A stretch of DNA of 32,644 nucleotides from a virus. How positions within the stretch are numbered: position 1 is the first letter of the stretch; every line of letters begins with the position of its first letter. The stretch lies in IMG/VR virus record IMGVR_UViG_3300009154_000161, positions 1 to 32,644 of that record. One strand, 5' to 3'. Position numbers and translations under genes: made by a program. Under the pieces are notes generated by a model, which was given only the letters and a program-made list of their open reading frames with translations, made no database searches and was not told where the DNA came from. Shown here piece by piece: positions 1 through 7,908 of the stretch.

Positions 1-93
1 CACCACCGGTCAATCCTCCGGCACCACCGGTCAATCCTCCGGCACCACCGGTCAATCCTCCGGCACCACCGGTCAATCCTCCGGCACCACCGT
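1..93. repeat. 21-bp tandem repeat
   Basis: At least four copies of a 21-bp unit (CACCACCGGTCAATCCTCCGG) run head to tail with almost no divergence and no spacers, and they continue off the left edge. In one plus frame they encode the heptad PPVNPPA. They probably belong to the low-complexity tail of the preceding gene. Confidence 0.9.
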
Positions 94-101
94 CACCTTG
101 A
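1..101 (+). CDS. C-terminus of a Pro-rich repeat protein (partial)
   Basis: The third plus frame reads repeated PPVNPPA heptads, then PPSP and a TGA stop at 99-101, one base before the next ATG at 103. The tight stop/start spacing and the same-strand neighbour favour this frame. The other two plus frames and a Gly-rich minus frame (GGLTGGA) are also open, so the frame is not certain. A Pro/Asn heptad tail would suit an extended linker in a structural protein. Only the end of the gene is present, so no function can be given. Confidence 0.45.
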   Translation, partial: PPVNPPAPPVNPPAPPVNPPAPPVNPPAPPSP

Positions 102-102
102 T

Positions 103-816
103 ATGAAAATAACAGCGTACCAAGTCACAAAAGATACTTTGGAAATGAAGCCCTCCAAGACCACCAGAAAGTGGATGGATGAATCCATAAACAGACACCC
201 GTATAGGTGTTTGCCTATGTTGGTTGCTAATAGTTACGGATGGGATTTAATATCAAAAAGTGAGTTTACTGCTGAGTGGAACGGAGGCCAATATCCAAAG
301 GACGTAATAATAACAAAAGAATCTGGAACTTGCTTTCCAAATTCGCATTTCGGTGAAGGCACAATTACATGGCATACCGGTTTTCTTTTTAGAACGGAAT
401 ATCCTTATGGTGTATTTGTAATCGGATCACAGAACGAACCCATTAAAAACATCACATGCCTTTCGGGTATTGTGGAAACCCACTGGCTTTCTTTCCCATT
501 CACTCTCAATTGGAAATTTACGACGCCTTCTAAGATAAAGGTCAATATTGGAGATGTTATATCTCAACTTATGCCCATCAAGCTGGACATGTTTGATCAC
601 GTCGAGGCCGAAATAAAGAGCATAGACAACGCCCCAGAACTCAAAAAAGAGTACGAAGAATTCTGCAAGTATCGTTCAGAATTTAATTCAAAGCCGGACA
701 GAAAAAAAGAAGAGTGGCAGAAGAACTATTTTCAAGGAACAAAATTGTCGGGACAGTCCGAGGAATTTCATTTCACTAAAATCAAAGTGCCTTCTTTTAA
801 AGGAGAGCAAACATGA
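103..816 (+). CDS. DUF6065-like phage protein
   Basis: This 237-aa protein is unknown in function but resembles the DUF6065 family common in large phages. The features that recall the family are HPYRCLPMLVANSYGW near residues 32-47, the following EWNGG, and GIVETHWLSFPFTLNWKF near residues 122-139. There is no signal peptide or membrane segment. The last 60 residues are charged and probably helical. It ends four bases into the start of the tiny gene at 813, which suggests translational coupling. No clear ribosome binding site precedes ATG 103; the Pro-rich frame stops just before it. The family assignment is from remembered motifs. Confidence 0.7.
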   Translation: MKITAYQVTKDTLEMKPSKTTRKWMDESINRHPYRCLPMLVANSYGWDLISKSEFTAEWNGGQYPKDVIITKESGTCFPNSHFGEGTITWHTGFLFRTEYPYGVFVIGSQNEPIKNITCLSGIVETHWLSFPFTLNWKFTTPSKIKVNIGDVISQLMPIKLDMFDHVEAEIKSIDNAPELKKEYEEFCKYRSEFNSKPDRKKEEWQKNYFQGTKLSGQSEEFHFTKIKVPSFKGEQT

Positions 817-920
817 GTCAGAATGGCAAGGGCGACAACCCTAGAAAGAAAACTGTAAGCGAAGAAACTTGGGCCAAGAACTGGGAGAAAATATTTGGCA
901 AGAAAAAGAAGAATCCTTGA
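813..920 (+). CDS. Tiny conserved phage protein (35 aa)
   Basis: A 35-residue product beginning MSQNGKGDNPRK and ending KNWEKIFGKKKKNP. It matches a very common tiny phage protein with the pattern NGKGDxPR...W..IFG and a lysine-rich tail. AAAGGAGAGCAAAC just before ATG 813 is a strong ribosome binding site, and the ATG overlaps the end of the DUF6065-like gene. Its function is unknown. Small size and basic charge suggest binding to nucleic acid or to a partner protein, which is inference. Confidence 0.85.
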   Translation: MSQNGKGDNPRKKTVSEETWAKNWEKIFGKKKKNP

Positions 921-926
921 TCACGG

Positions 927-1559
927 CTACCCGGCTTTTACGGCTGCCGCATGTGCCGACCACTGTTGAGCCATCGCGTCGGCTATTCCTTGGAATGTCT
1001 TGCTTCTCACCTTCCCGCGGTCAACTCCCTTCTTGAACGCTTCCATATCCCAGACTGCTTGCCGCTTCTTCTTGCCCGTCTTCTTGTCGACCCATTCATG
1101 AAATGCTCCCTTATCCACGATCTTCGTGGGGGTAAGGTTGGGAAGCCCCTTTAGCCACAAGCACGTCGTCTTCTGAAACGGGTCTCCAAACATCCATGGC
1201 TGTATTATTTGGTCTGGTTTTCTTATTTTACTACTAATTATACTTACCGGGTTTTCTATTGCTATGTGTCTTATGTTTGCCGCCATAAGTTTTCTTACGA
1301 AGTCTAATGCCTCCGCTTGCTCCTTCTGTTTCTTGTGAAAGTGCCTGGCCCCGCTCACCGCGAGGTGAGTGCACGGCGGATGTGCAACCATAAGGTCAAA
1401 ACTGTCGTCCATGACCTCAAATATATCCCCTTGGTGATGGTTTCCCGGCGAGTCGGTGGGAAGGAGGTCGCAAGATATTGCGTAATGTCCGAGGGCTGAA
1501 AATGCGTCTCGCACCGTCCCCGAATACTCACATGCTATCAAAACTCTGAGTTTTTTCAT
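927..1559 (-). CDS. C5-cytosine-methyltransferase-like protein
   Basis: This 210-aa protein has a Rossmann-like start (KLRVLIACEYSGTVRDAF, residues 3-20) like the SAM-binding motif I of DNA C5 methylases. A Pro-Pro-Cys motif follows at residues 61-63 (AHPPCTHLAVSG) where C5 enzymes carry the catalytic PPCQ, and Glu-Asn at 102-103 (IENPVSI) matches the ENV motif. The fold and catalytic Cys are therefore retained, but PPCT replaces PPCQ, and the protein is too short for a standard target-recognition domain. It could methylate cytosine, act on nucleotides, or be a minimal relative. AAGGAG lies 11 bases before the ATG. It is convergent with the tiny gene at 813-920. Confidence 0.65.
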   Translation of the reverse strand: MKKLRVLIACEYSGTVRDAFSALGHYAISCDLLPTDSPGNHHQGDIFEVMDDSFDLMVAHPPCTHLAVSGARHFHKKQKEQAEALDFVRKLMAANIRHIAIENPVSIISSKIRKPDQIIQPWMFGDPFQKTTCLWLKGLPNLTPTKIVDKGAFHEWVDKKTGKKKRQAVWDMEAFKKGVDRGKVRSKTFQGIADAMAQQWSAHAAAVKAG

Positions 1560-1624
1560 AAAAACCTACTCCTTGATCCAATAATTTATCAATTCCCTCC
1601 TTGTCAATCTAGTCCGGTTTTCCA

Positions 1625-1631
1625 TATATAC
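1625..1631 (+). promoter_or_regulatory. T4-late-like box next to start codon
   Basis: TATATAC lies five bases before ATG 1636. No ribosome binding site fits between them, so transcription would start at or beside the ATG. Confidence 0.5.
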
Positions 1632-1635
1632 CTAC

Positions 1636-2097
1636 ATGAAGTTCCGAGAATGGATGGAAAAGAGAATAGACGAATCGACCCGATATAGCGTTGAGGTCAA
1701 CTACAGAACCAAGACGGACGAGGTATTGGAGGGTTTCGCCAAGATAGCCTTGGGGTACGTCAGTGCCGCCTTAAAGAAGCAAGGCTATCACGTTAGACAG
1801 ATATTCGACGAGAAGCCGATGAGGATAATCGTATCGTCTAGGAACTGGGACGATGGCGAGTGGGTAGGTTTGATTAGCTACCGTTTGCAAGACGGCTCAG
1901 GATGCTTTGTAATGAGTAACGGCTTCTACAACAAAGATAGAAAAACCGTCTCCATCCAGAGGTCAGAGAAGTGCAAGAATGACACGCCTTCTGATATGAC
2001 AAAGGATCTTGTTAATATGATGCATGGTCTCAGAAAGCGACCGGATCAACACCGTGAAAAACTTAAGCGCGTGCCGTTGAAGAGGGGCCCTAAGTAG
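1636..2097 (+). CDS. Unknown protein with capsid-targeting-like N-terminus
   Basis: A 153-aa protein not recognised as a family. It begins MKFREWMEKRIDESTRY, which fits the recurring M-K-x-F-x-E-W pattern of this window, followed by I-D-E/S like a T4 prohead-protease site. The middle (residues 45-110) looks like a small alpha/beta domain with VGLISYRLQDGSGCFVMSN. The C-terminal 40 residues are very basic (KRPDQHREKLKRVPLKRGPK). A basic tail would suit a DNA-associated internal head protein, which is inference. Its start lies directly behind a late-type box, and its stop abuts the convergent ligase gene. Confidence 0.7.
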   Translation: MKFREWMEKRIDESTRYSVEVNYRTKTDEVLEGFAKIALGYVSAALKKQGYHVRQIFDEKPMRIIVSSRNWDDGEWVGLISYRLQDGSGCFVMSNGFYNKDRKTVSIQRSEKCKNDTPSDMTKDLVNMMHGLRKRPDQHREKLKRVPLKRGPK

Positions 2098-3051
2098 TTA
2101 GATTCCCCATTCTTTGTACATGTCAAATCTTTTGGACCCCAGTTCGCAGATCTTGTTTTTTATTTTATCAGGAAGAAACTTGAACGCGAATTCTATGATG
2201 GAAGATCCTCTTTTTATGGCTTTTTCTCTATCCATTTGAAACATTTTTCTCAGTACGTTTGCATCATAGGCTTTGCATCTATGGCAGTCTGCCGGATCCC
2301 CGCCCGAATTCCAAAAATCGTCTGAATCGAGCCGCTCTCGGTCTACCGCCCAGAATTCTTCATGTACCCTATCTTCTGTTAGATGAACGACCCTTTGGCA
2401 TATGTCGTAGACGAGAGCGACGAGCCTCGGACTGGAAACCCAGAAATTGCCCAGCGTTCTATATTCGGCTCCGTGTTTTGGCTGGCGATATCTCCCTGCC
2501 CGTCCGTAGATCTTCCTTCTTTCGATGCTGCTAGGTCGTCTGTCAATCAAAAGGCTTGAAGTCCCTAAAAAAAGATCCAACATTCTGACCAGCATTATGC
2601 AGTTCTCGTGGGAATGTCCCAAACCGGTTCCCAAGTGAACGTGACCGCCCGCCGTTCTAAATCCACTTTTTTCAAAAAACTTGTTTACACCCGCAGCCGA
2701 GACGTTTTTCATCCGGTACGCACAGAATTCTGCCTCGCACCCCGCTTTCCTTGCGTCCTCATGCAGAAGTTCTCTTTTTTCAAAATTTGCCGCCGAGATA
2801 TTCGTCAAACGAAGCGGACGCACGACACTTGCGTATGTTTTTAAAACTTTCCCCATGTTCTCTATTGCAGCATCTTTGCTTTCAGCGGGCGCAACGGTGC
2901 ACTCCGCCAAGACATTATCGTAAAAGAATTGGTTATTTCCAATTCGAAGCCTCTTTTTCTTTGTTCCTTCCACGACCCCTATAGCGCTTTTGAACTTGCC
3001 TTTTTGGTCCATTAGGATAAACTCTGGGTCGCTTCCGAATGTGAATTTCAT
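2098..3051 (-). CDS. Phage COOH-NH2 ligase type 2 (phiEco32-like)
   Basis: This 317-aa protein resembles the phage COOH-NH2 ligase type 2 family, glutamine-synthetase-like enzymes predicted to join carboxyl and amino groups. Supporting features are FGSDPEFILMD at residues 4-14, an acid-lined core (NVLAECTVAPA), the histidine motif GGHVHLGTG in the middle, and an EYRTLGNFW motif. Members are predicted to make peptide-like tags or modify proteins; the substrate is not known. The start at 3051 is chosen because ATGGAGGACAAAC lies just upstream; a longer reading would begin at 3090. It stands alone, divergent from the gene at 3120. Confidence 0.8.
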   Translation of the reverse strand: MKFTFGSDPEFILMDQKGKFKSAIGVVEGTKKKRLRIGNNQFFYDNVLAECTVAPAESKDAAIENMGKVLKTYASVVRPLRLTNISAANFEKRELLHEDARKAGCEAEFCAYRMKNVSAAGVNKFFEKSGFRTAGGHVHLGTGLGHSHENCIMLVRMLDLFLGTSSLLIDRRPSSIERRKIYGRAGRYRQPKHGAEYRTLGNFWVSSPRLVALVYDICQRVVHLTEDRVHEEFWAVDRERLDSDDFWNSGGDPADCHRCKAYDANVLRKMFQMDREKAIKRGSSIIEFAFKFLPDKIKNKICELGSKRFDMYKEWGI

Positions 3052-3119
3052 GTTTGTCCTCCATGTGGCATTTTGGTTTACCGAGGCCAAAACGTCAAGC
3101 CTTTGACTACATAATCTGA

Positions 3120-4616
3120 ATGACTATCGCAGCATCACAAATCATCTTTCTTCTTTCTGGTGGCACGAGCAACTCCAATCCGAGTCGATCAATCGGTGGA
3201 CCTCCATCAACATTTCCTGTGCTAGGCACTTTGAACAACTTGTTCTCGGACGTGACCTCGGACGAAGCGACCTCCGGCAAGACTGATTTCCGTTGCTTCT
3301 ACGTAAAAAACAATAGTTCCAACAGTTACCTATACGATGTCGAATGCTTTATAGACTCCCAAGCCTCTACAGGATCAACTGCTGAGGTTGGGGCTGCGAT
3401 AGTGACGGATGTTCAAAATATAGAGGTAAGAGGTCCCGTCACTGGCGGAAACCTAGTTCTTAAATATGAACAGACAGAATTTGCCGCCGAATGGGGTGGT
3501 TCGCCCCAAAACTTTCTGGATAATCTTCTTTTGGCGATGCAAGGAGTCGGCTTAAATGGCGTAGGAATATCAACATCGTTTTCCGGCATTTCGCAGAACT
3601 TCATTGTTGAGTTCAAAGGATTTCAAGACAAAAGAAACCACCAGAAGATGGTTGTGAGCGAAAACAACCTAGTCGGTGCAGTCTCAGTTTCTATCTCCAA
3701 AGTGGCCGAAGGTCAACCAATAAATTCAAACGGACCTTTGTTGGCTGCGGAAACCGTTCCTCCTTCTAAAGTGAATTTTTACACTACCAACCAGAGGATA
3801 TCTCTCGGAAATCTTCGCCCCGGCGATTTTGTTCCTGTGTGGATAAAAAGAACCACAGTAGCAAACACAGACTTTAAAGAAAATGACTATTTTGTCTTCA
3901 AAATATTAGGAAAGCCTTTTGGCTCGGGAGGTCAGACCCCAAGACCGACTTCCACACCGATGGTGACTCCTTGGATATCGGGGCTTCCGGCGCCTACTCT
4001 AACACAGAGCGGGACTGGACCCACGCCAACACCGAGCGGGACTGGACCCACGCCAACACCGAGCGGGACTGGACCCACGCCAACACCGAGCGCCTCTTGT
4101 TTGTTCATTGAATGCGGAGGAGTCGCGTCATATGCCGATTGCGGCTTGATTCAAGAGGCTGGCTATTCATATTCCATGGATTGCAACCTGTGCAGATGCG
4201 TGAAATCCCTTGTTCCAACTCTGACACCCTCCGGAACAGGTTCTACACCAACACCCACACGTACACCAACGCCTAGTGGTACTGGACCCACACCAACACC
4301 GAGCAAGACTGGGCCGACACCAACTCCAACACCTACCGCCTCTTGTCTCTTTATCGAATGCGGAGGAACGTTGGCGTACGCAGACTGCGGGATGCTTAAT
4401 GAGACCGGCTATTCTTATTCTATGGACTGCAATTCGTGTGAGTGCGTTAAATCTCCCGTTCCGACACAGACCGTCTCTTGTGCATTCATCGAATGCGGAG
4501 GAACGTTGGCATCTGCCGACTGCGGTCTAGCCAACGAACCTGGATACACTTACTCCATGGACTGCGATCTTTGTAAATGTATTAAATCTCCCGTTCCGAC
4601 ACCTACCGCCTCGTGA
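3120..4616 (+). CDS. Virion-type protein with three Cys-rich modules on Thr/Pro linkers
   Basis: This 498-aa protein has two parts. Residues 1-280 form a beta-rich region with LNNLFSDVTSDEATSG and DFRCFYVKNNSSNSYLYDVE, which recalls a domain in phage structural proteins. From about 283, Thr/Pro/Gly linkers (TPTPSGTGP) alternate with three copies of a roughly 36-residue module starting near residues 327, 409 and 454. Each module has six cysteines in the order C-x4-C-GG-x6-C-x13-C-x2-C-x-C. The spacing suggests three disulfides, loosely like antistasin-type or EGF-like extracellular modules. An exposed appendage on the particle or a secreted adhesin is the best guess. No signal peptide and no clear ribosome binding site are visible. 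Confidence 0.7.
   Translation: MTIAASQIIFLLSGGTSNSNPSRSIGGPPSTFPVLGTLNNLFSDVTSDEATSGKTDFRCFYVKNNSSNSYLYDVECFIDSQASTGSTAEVGAAIVTDVQNIEVRGPVTGGNLVLKYEQTEFAAEWGGSPQNFLDNLLLAMQGVGLNGVGISTSFSGISQNFIVEFKGFQDKRNHQKMVVSENNLVGAVSVSISKVAEGQPINSNGPLLAAETVPPSKVNFYTTNQRISLGNLRPGDFVPVWIKRTTVANTDFKENDYFVFKILGKPFGSGGQTPRPTSTPMVTPWISGLPAPTLTQSGTGPTPTPSGTGPTPTPSGTGPTPTPSASCLFIECGGVASYADCGLIQEAGYSYSMDCNLCRCVKSLVPTLTPSGTGSTPTPTRTPTPSGTGPTPTPSKTGPTPTPTPTASCLFIECGGTLAYADCGMLNETGYSYSMDCNSCECVKSPVPTQTVSCAFIECGGTLASADCGLANEPGYTYSMDCDLCKCIKSPVPTPTAS
4007..4087 (+). repeat. 27-bp tandem repeat encoding SGTGPTPTP
   Basis: Three near-identical 27-bp units lie end to end inside the Thr/Pro linker before the first Cys module. 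A degenerate stretch of the same type separates modules one and two (about 4225-4340). Nearly identical DNA copies suggest recent slippage or recombination. Confidence 0.9.
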
Positions 4617-4620
4617 AATC

Positions 4621-5211
4621 ATGACATGCCCCATAAATGGCAAGCCTTGCTCTAAATACAAGGGATTCCACATAACCGAAAAGATAGGAGGCAAGACGCA
4701 AGTCTTCGAAGTATGCGAAGATTGCCTTCATGCAAATATGAAAAAGGTAATAGAAATTCCTCAAGAAGCCAATGATTGTGAAATGTGTGGGATGAGTCTG
4801 AGCGATCTTTTAAAATCTACCCAAGTCGGATGTCCTAACTGCTACACGCATTTCGAAAAGACGATTCAACATGTTGTTGCATCCGCCCAAGGGTCTGCGA
4901 ACCTCAGCCATGTCGGCATAGTGCCCGATCAGTACAAAATGCGCACGGCAGAAAACGAGGATCTTGCGTCGTTTTTAGTAGAGTTGGATCACGAAGTCCG
5001 TATGGCGGTATCGGGCGAGAGGTACGAAGAGGTTCCAAAACTTAAAACCAAAATAAAAGAATTTGAGGAAACTCTTGCAAAATACAAAGAGCGTGTTCGC
5101 CTCGACGAGTTCGTAGAGACCGAAAATGAAAGGCGAGCCCCTTCCATTAGAAAAGAACTCGCCAAAATCATTTTTGACTACCGCGAAAGCAAACTACCCA
5201 AGAGCCTCTAG
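4621..5211 (+). CDS. McsA-like zinc-finger/UVR-motif protein
   Basis: A 196-aa protein resembling McsA, the activator of the McsB protein-arginine kinase in hosts that use the Clp system. It has paired cysteines at about residues 3/10, 32/35 (CEDC), 53/56 (CEMCG) and 71/74 (CPNC), consistent with two zinc sites. Residues 118-153 hold a UVR-type coiled-coil motif (LDHEVRMAVSGERYEEVPKL). No McsB homologue is in this window. It could retarget a host kinase or protease system to help the phage, which is inference. It starts four bases after the previous stop and overlaps the convergent subtilisin gene by 18 bases. Confidence 0.7.
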   Translation: MTCPINGKPCSKYKGFHITEKIGGKTQVFEVCEDCLHANMKKVIEIPQEANDCEMCGMSLSDLLKSTQVGCPNCYTHFEKTIQHVVASAQGSANLSHVGIVPDQYKMRTAENEDLASFLVELDHEVRMAVSGERYEEVPKLKTKIKEFEETLAKYKERVRLDEFVETENERRAPSIRKELAKIIFDYRESKLPKSL

Positions 5212-6126
5212 AATTCTTTTCGGCTCCAATATGCCAAAGCCTTGGTAGAACTTGTTGTTCTTGAAAGTATCCGATGTGACTGGAATAGTGTGCTCCTTAA
5301 AGGCCACCCTATAGTCTTCGGCGTTATTCAAATTCAATTTCACATTCATGCTTCTTGAGTAAGACAACACTAATGCCGCTACGCCGGTTGCAAAAGGAGC
5401 GGCCATGCTCGTTCCACTGAGCACCGCATACCAGTTATCCGGAACCGTTGAAAATATCTTGCCTCCCGGACACATGAAGTCCAAATTGTCGCCCGTATTG
5501 CTGAAACTTGATCTGTTAAAGTTTTCGTCGATGGATCCTATCGCTATGGTCTCGGGATAATTCGCAGGATAGAAAATACTTTCGGTAAGACCCGAGTTTC
5601 CTGCCGCCACGAAGCACACAACGTTCTTTGTTGCTGCATATTGTATCGCCTCTCTCACTTCTTGTGTGTGGTTTGGCGATCCGAGCGACATGCAAACCAA
5701 GTCTGCTCCATTATCCGCAGCCCATCTTATGCCAGTGGCGACGCTGCTGATGCTTCCGTTGCCGCTACGATCAAGAACCTTTACGGGCATTACTTTAGCG
5801 TCTGGGGCAACTCCTACCATGCCGATTTCATTATTCTCGGCTACAATTATGCCCGCAACATGGGTTCCGTGCTGGTTGTCATCCCAAGGCATTTCTGATG
5901 GATCCAAGACGTTAAAGCCGGGCAATAAGTTCTTCTTTAGATCCGGATGGTCTAGATCCGCTCCGGTGTCTATCACGGCTATCTTCACCCCTTCTCCTCT
6001 AGACTTTGTCCACGCTTCAGGAAGGTCAAAGGCCGTTACGCTCCAACCCGCTTTTTGCTTGGCATCTTGTATGGAGAATACCTCTTCCCTCTCGAAAGGG
6101 AAAAGACTTAAAGTGTCTTTATTCAT
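5194..6126 (-). CDS. Intracellular-type subtilisin serine protease
   Basis: A 310-aa S8-family protease. The catalytic triad is visible: Asp53 (AVIDTGADLDHPDL), His86 (NQHGTHVAGI) and Ser240 (LSGTSMAAP), with the oxyanion Asn177 (AAGNSG). There is no signal peptide. The short leader has LFPF at residues 8-11, recalling the LIPY propeptide of intracellular subtilisins, so it probably acts in the cytoplasm on host or phage proteins. Its start overlaps the stop of the upstream 6123-6557 gene as ATGA, so the two are probably cotranslated. Length and residue order are normal for a minimal, active enzyme. Confidence 0.93.
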   Translation of the reverse strand: MNKDTLSLFPFEREEVFSIQDAKQKAGWSVTAFDLPEAWTKSRGEGVKIAVIDTGADLDHPDLKKNLLPGFNVLDPSEMPWDDNQHGTHVAGIIVAENNEIGMVGVAPDAKVMPVKVLDRSGNGSISSVATGIRWAADNGADLVCMSLGSPNHTQEVREAIQYAATKNVVCFVAAGNSGLTESIFYPANYPETIAIGSIDENFNRSSFSNTGDNLDFMCPGGKIFSTVPDNWYAVLSGTSMAAPFATGVAALVLSYSRSMNVKLNLNNAEDYRVAFKEHTIPVTSDTFKNNKFYQGFGILEPKRILEALG

Positions 6127-6557
6127 GAATACCTCCTTACGCTCAAAAATTCTACTTCAAGAGAAGGCTTCCACGATCCGCTCTGATACTTAACAACCAT
6201 CCAGTCTATTGCGCTAGAAACAAGCACGTAGACTATGTAATTCTTTATTGGAGCGGCGAAAGGCCTCATCCATATGGGCATCGCTTCCTTGACTGTGTAC
6301 TCATAAAGCCTATCGACCGCGTTAAGAACGGTGGCCTTCTTGTCCGGACCAGAAATTATGACTGTGCTGACCGTGACAACAAAGTCGTCCAAAACCATCA
6401 GAAGAAAGTTTGTGACCTTGTGAAGATTGGGCTTCTTGAAAATAAAGCCTTTTTTATCCTTGTTTTGATCCCATATTTTCTGATATTTGAGAATCTTATT
6501 CTCTATCTCGTCTATTCTTTGGACGACTCCAACGGGATTATCTTTTTCTTTGAACAT
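6123..6557 (-). CDS. Unknown protein coupled to subtilisin
   Basis: A 144-aa protein with no recognised family. Residues 1-45 are charged and helical; two hydrophobic stretches follow, near residues 47-70 (FLLMVLDDFVVTVSTVII) and 105-122 (NYIVYVLVSSAIDWMVV). These could be amphipathic helices or weak membrane segments. AAGGAGGTTGA immediately before the ATG is a strong ribosome binding site, with a late-type box upstream. The four-base overlap with the protease gene suggests a partner, substrate or localiser of the protease, which is inference. Confidence 0.7.
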   Translation of the reverse strand: MFKEKDNPVGVVQRIDEIENKILKYQKIWDQNKDKKGFIFKKPNLHKVTNFLLMVLDDFVVTVSTVIISGPDKKATVLNAVDRLYEYTVKEAMPIWMRPFAAPIKNYIVYVLVSSAIDWMVVKYQSGSWKPSLEVEFLSVRRYS

Positions 6558-6559
6558 TC

Positions 6560-6592
6560 AACCTCCTTGTTAATGTCCTACACTTATATATT
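6560..6592 (-). promoter_or_regulatory. Late-type promoter and strong RBS for the protease operon
   Basis: On the minus strand TATATAAG (6583-6590) is followed about 25 bases later by AAGGAGGTTGA and ATG 6557. This is a conventional leader, unlike the start-adjacent boxes elsewhere. Confidence 0.55.
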
Positions 6593-6630
6593 GATTTACA
6601 AGGGGTCTTTTAGAGGTAATATTTCCAAGA

Positions 6631-6813
6631 TCAGTTTTTTACTTCTTCTGACCTTCCGTGGTTCATGACTTCAATTTCATGCTCATCCCCAACAAGTTGA
6701 GACCAGTCCCAAGTATGTGGAGTGTGATCTTGATCGTCGTCGTATTTTACTTTGATAATAAGTACTTGTTCTTTGATCATTGTAATAGTAAACTTATTTT
6801 CTTTTAAGTTCAT
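6631..6813 (-). CDS. Small acidic unknown protein
   Basis: A 60-aa reading that overlaps the end of the upstream acidic-protein gene by 20 bases. A second ATG at 6780 would give a 49-aa form starting MIKEQVLIIKVKYDDD. The product has a short hydrophobic beta-like stretch, then an Asp/His-rich part (DDDQDHTPHTWDWSQLVGDEHEIEV). No family is recognised and neither start has a clear ribosome binding site. Translational coupling to the upstream gene would explain this. Confidence 0.5.
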   Translation of the reverse strand: MNLKENKFTITMIKEQVLIIKVKYDDDQDHTPHTWDWSQLVGDEHEIEVMNHGRSEEVKN

Positions 6814-7882
6814 CCAAATAGTATCTGATGGTGTCGTTCATTTGGCCCGCTCTAGTTTCTGGAGATACGAGGACATAACTAAAAGTTTTTGCTATAATTT
6901 CTAGAGCCTCTTTCACCCATTCTTTATCAACAGAACCATTTGTCTCTTTTGCTTCATGGTCGCCCTCGTCATGCAATCCGTGATTGCGGTCCATGTCGTA
7001 ATGACCTCCGTCATTAGGCCAAGATTCACTTATTACTTTTTTTTTGGGAGACTCAGCACCTTCTCTGATTGCTTGCTGAACTTCTCCGACTTGGCTCCAT
7101 ACACCGTCCCAGTTTTTCTGGTCTGGGTTTTCTCCGAGCATGCTGTTGACGCTGCTCCACCAATCCGCATCTTCCTTCTTCATGTATTTGCCACAGTACT
7201 TTCCGCACTTCTTTTCATCTTTGTCTTTGCCTTTGTTCTTCTCGGCAATCTTTTTCTTCAAGAAATCGGGAAGATCTTTCTGCTTGTCTGTGAGGCCTTC
7301 ATCTTCCTCTTTGCCTCCTTCCTTTTTCTTGGACTTCATGTTCTTGCAGAAGTTGCATTTGCAGCCTTCTTTGTGGCCCTTGAGTCCCTTCTTCAAGCCC
7401 TCTTTGAGAATCTCCATTCCTTTTTTGATCTCATAGATGGATTCCTCGTCATCAATTCCCTCTAGCACAGTCTCCAAGTCAGCCAAAACTTCTGACCACT
7501 CCTTCTTTGCTTTCTTCTTCATAAATTTTGGCTTCTCTTCTTCCTCCTCCTCTTCATCTTCATCATCATCTTCATCTTCATCCTCATCCTCGTCCTCATC
7601 CTCGTCCTCATCCTCATCTTTGTCTTCGTCTTCGCAATCTTCATCCGAAGGCTTCTTGGTCTCTTCCTCTTCTGCTTCCTCCTCATCTTCGCCGTCCATC
7701 TTCTTCTTCATCTTCTTGGCCTCTTCAATGGCCTCCTCGGCTTCTGCTTCAAGGGCAGCCTCGGTTCCGTTAATAGACGAGGCGCTGACAATGCCTCCCA
7801 CAGTGTTAGGATTCTTAAGGCCGAGGTTGAACGCTCCGTAGAGCGACTCGTTTAGCAACTTGTATTCTTTGTAGGAAAGCAT
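6794..7882 (-). CDS. Acidic-tract, Cys-containing candidate internal head protein
   Basis: A 362-aa protein beginning MLSYKEYKLLNESLYG, which fits the window's N-terminal targeting pattern with L-N-E/S as a candidate cleavage site. Residues about 55-120 are an almost continuous Glu/Asp tract with Lys patches. After it come Lys-rich stretches with GCKCNFC (near residue 175) and KKCGKYCGKY (near 225), which could bind metal. The C-terminus is ordinary globular sequence. Strongly acidic, Lys-rich composition recalls prohead core (scaffold) proteins of T4-like phages; that role is inference. GGAG precedes the ATG. Confidence 0.75.
   Translation of the reverse strand: MLSYKEYKLLNESLYGAFNLGLKNPNTVGGIVSASSINGTEAALEAEAEEAIEEAKKMKKKMDGEDEEEAEEEETKKPSDEDCEDEDKDEDEDEDEDEDEDEDEDDDEDEEEEEEEKPKFMKKKAKKEWSEVLADLETVLEGIDDEESIYEIKKGMEILKEGLKKGLKGHKEGCKCNFCKNMKSKKKEGGKEEDEGLTDKQKDLPDFLKKKIAEKNKGKDKDEKKCGKYCGKYMKKEDADWWSSVNSMLGENPDQKNWDGVWSQVGEVQQAIREGAESPKKKVISESWPNDGGHYDMDRNHGLHDEGDHEAKETNGSVDKEWVKEALEIIAKTFSYVLVSPETRAGQMNDTIRYYLDELKRK
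7533..7690 (-). repeat. Low-complexity GAA/GAT/GAG codon tract
   Basis: A degenerate trinucleotide run encodes the Glu/Asp stretch of the acidic protein. Read on the plus strand it gives a spurious poly-Ser frame. Confidence 0.85.
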
Positions 7883-7908
7883 GGCGACTCCATTAAAAGT
7901 TAGACGTT

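Noticed and set aside
1-93. Possible CRISPR array
   Set aside because: The 21-bp units are directly adjacent with no spacers and read as codons; this is a coding tandem repeat.
3052-3090. Longer N-terminus of the COOH-NH2 ligase
   Set aside because: GGAGGACAAAC sits inside it and the family motif GSDPEF belongs near the N-terminus.
7437-7841. Poly-Ser protein on the plus strand
   Set aside because: It is the exact complement of the Glu/Asp tract of the minus gene, which has a ribosome binding site and a sensible N-terminus.
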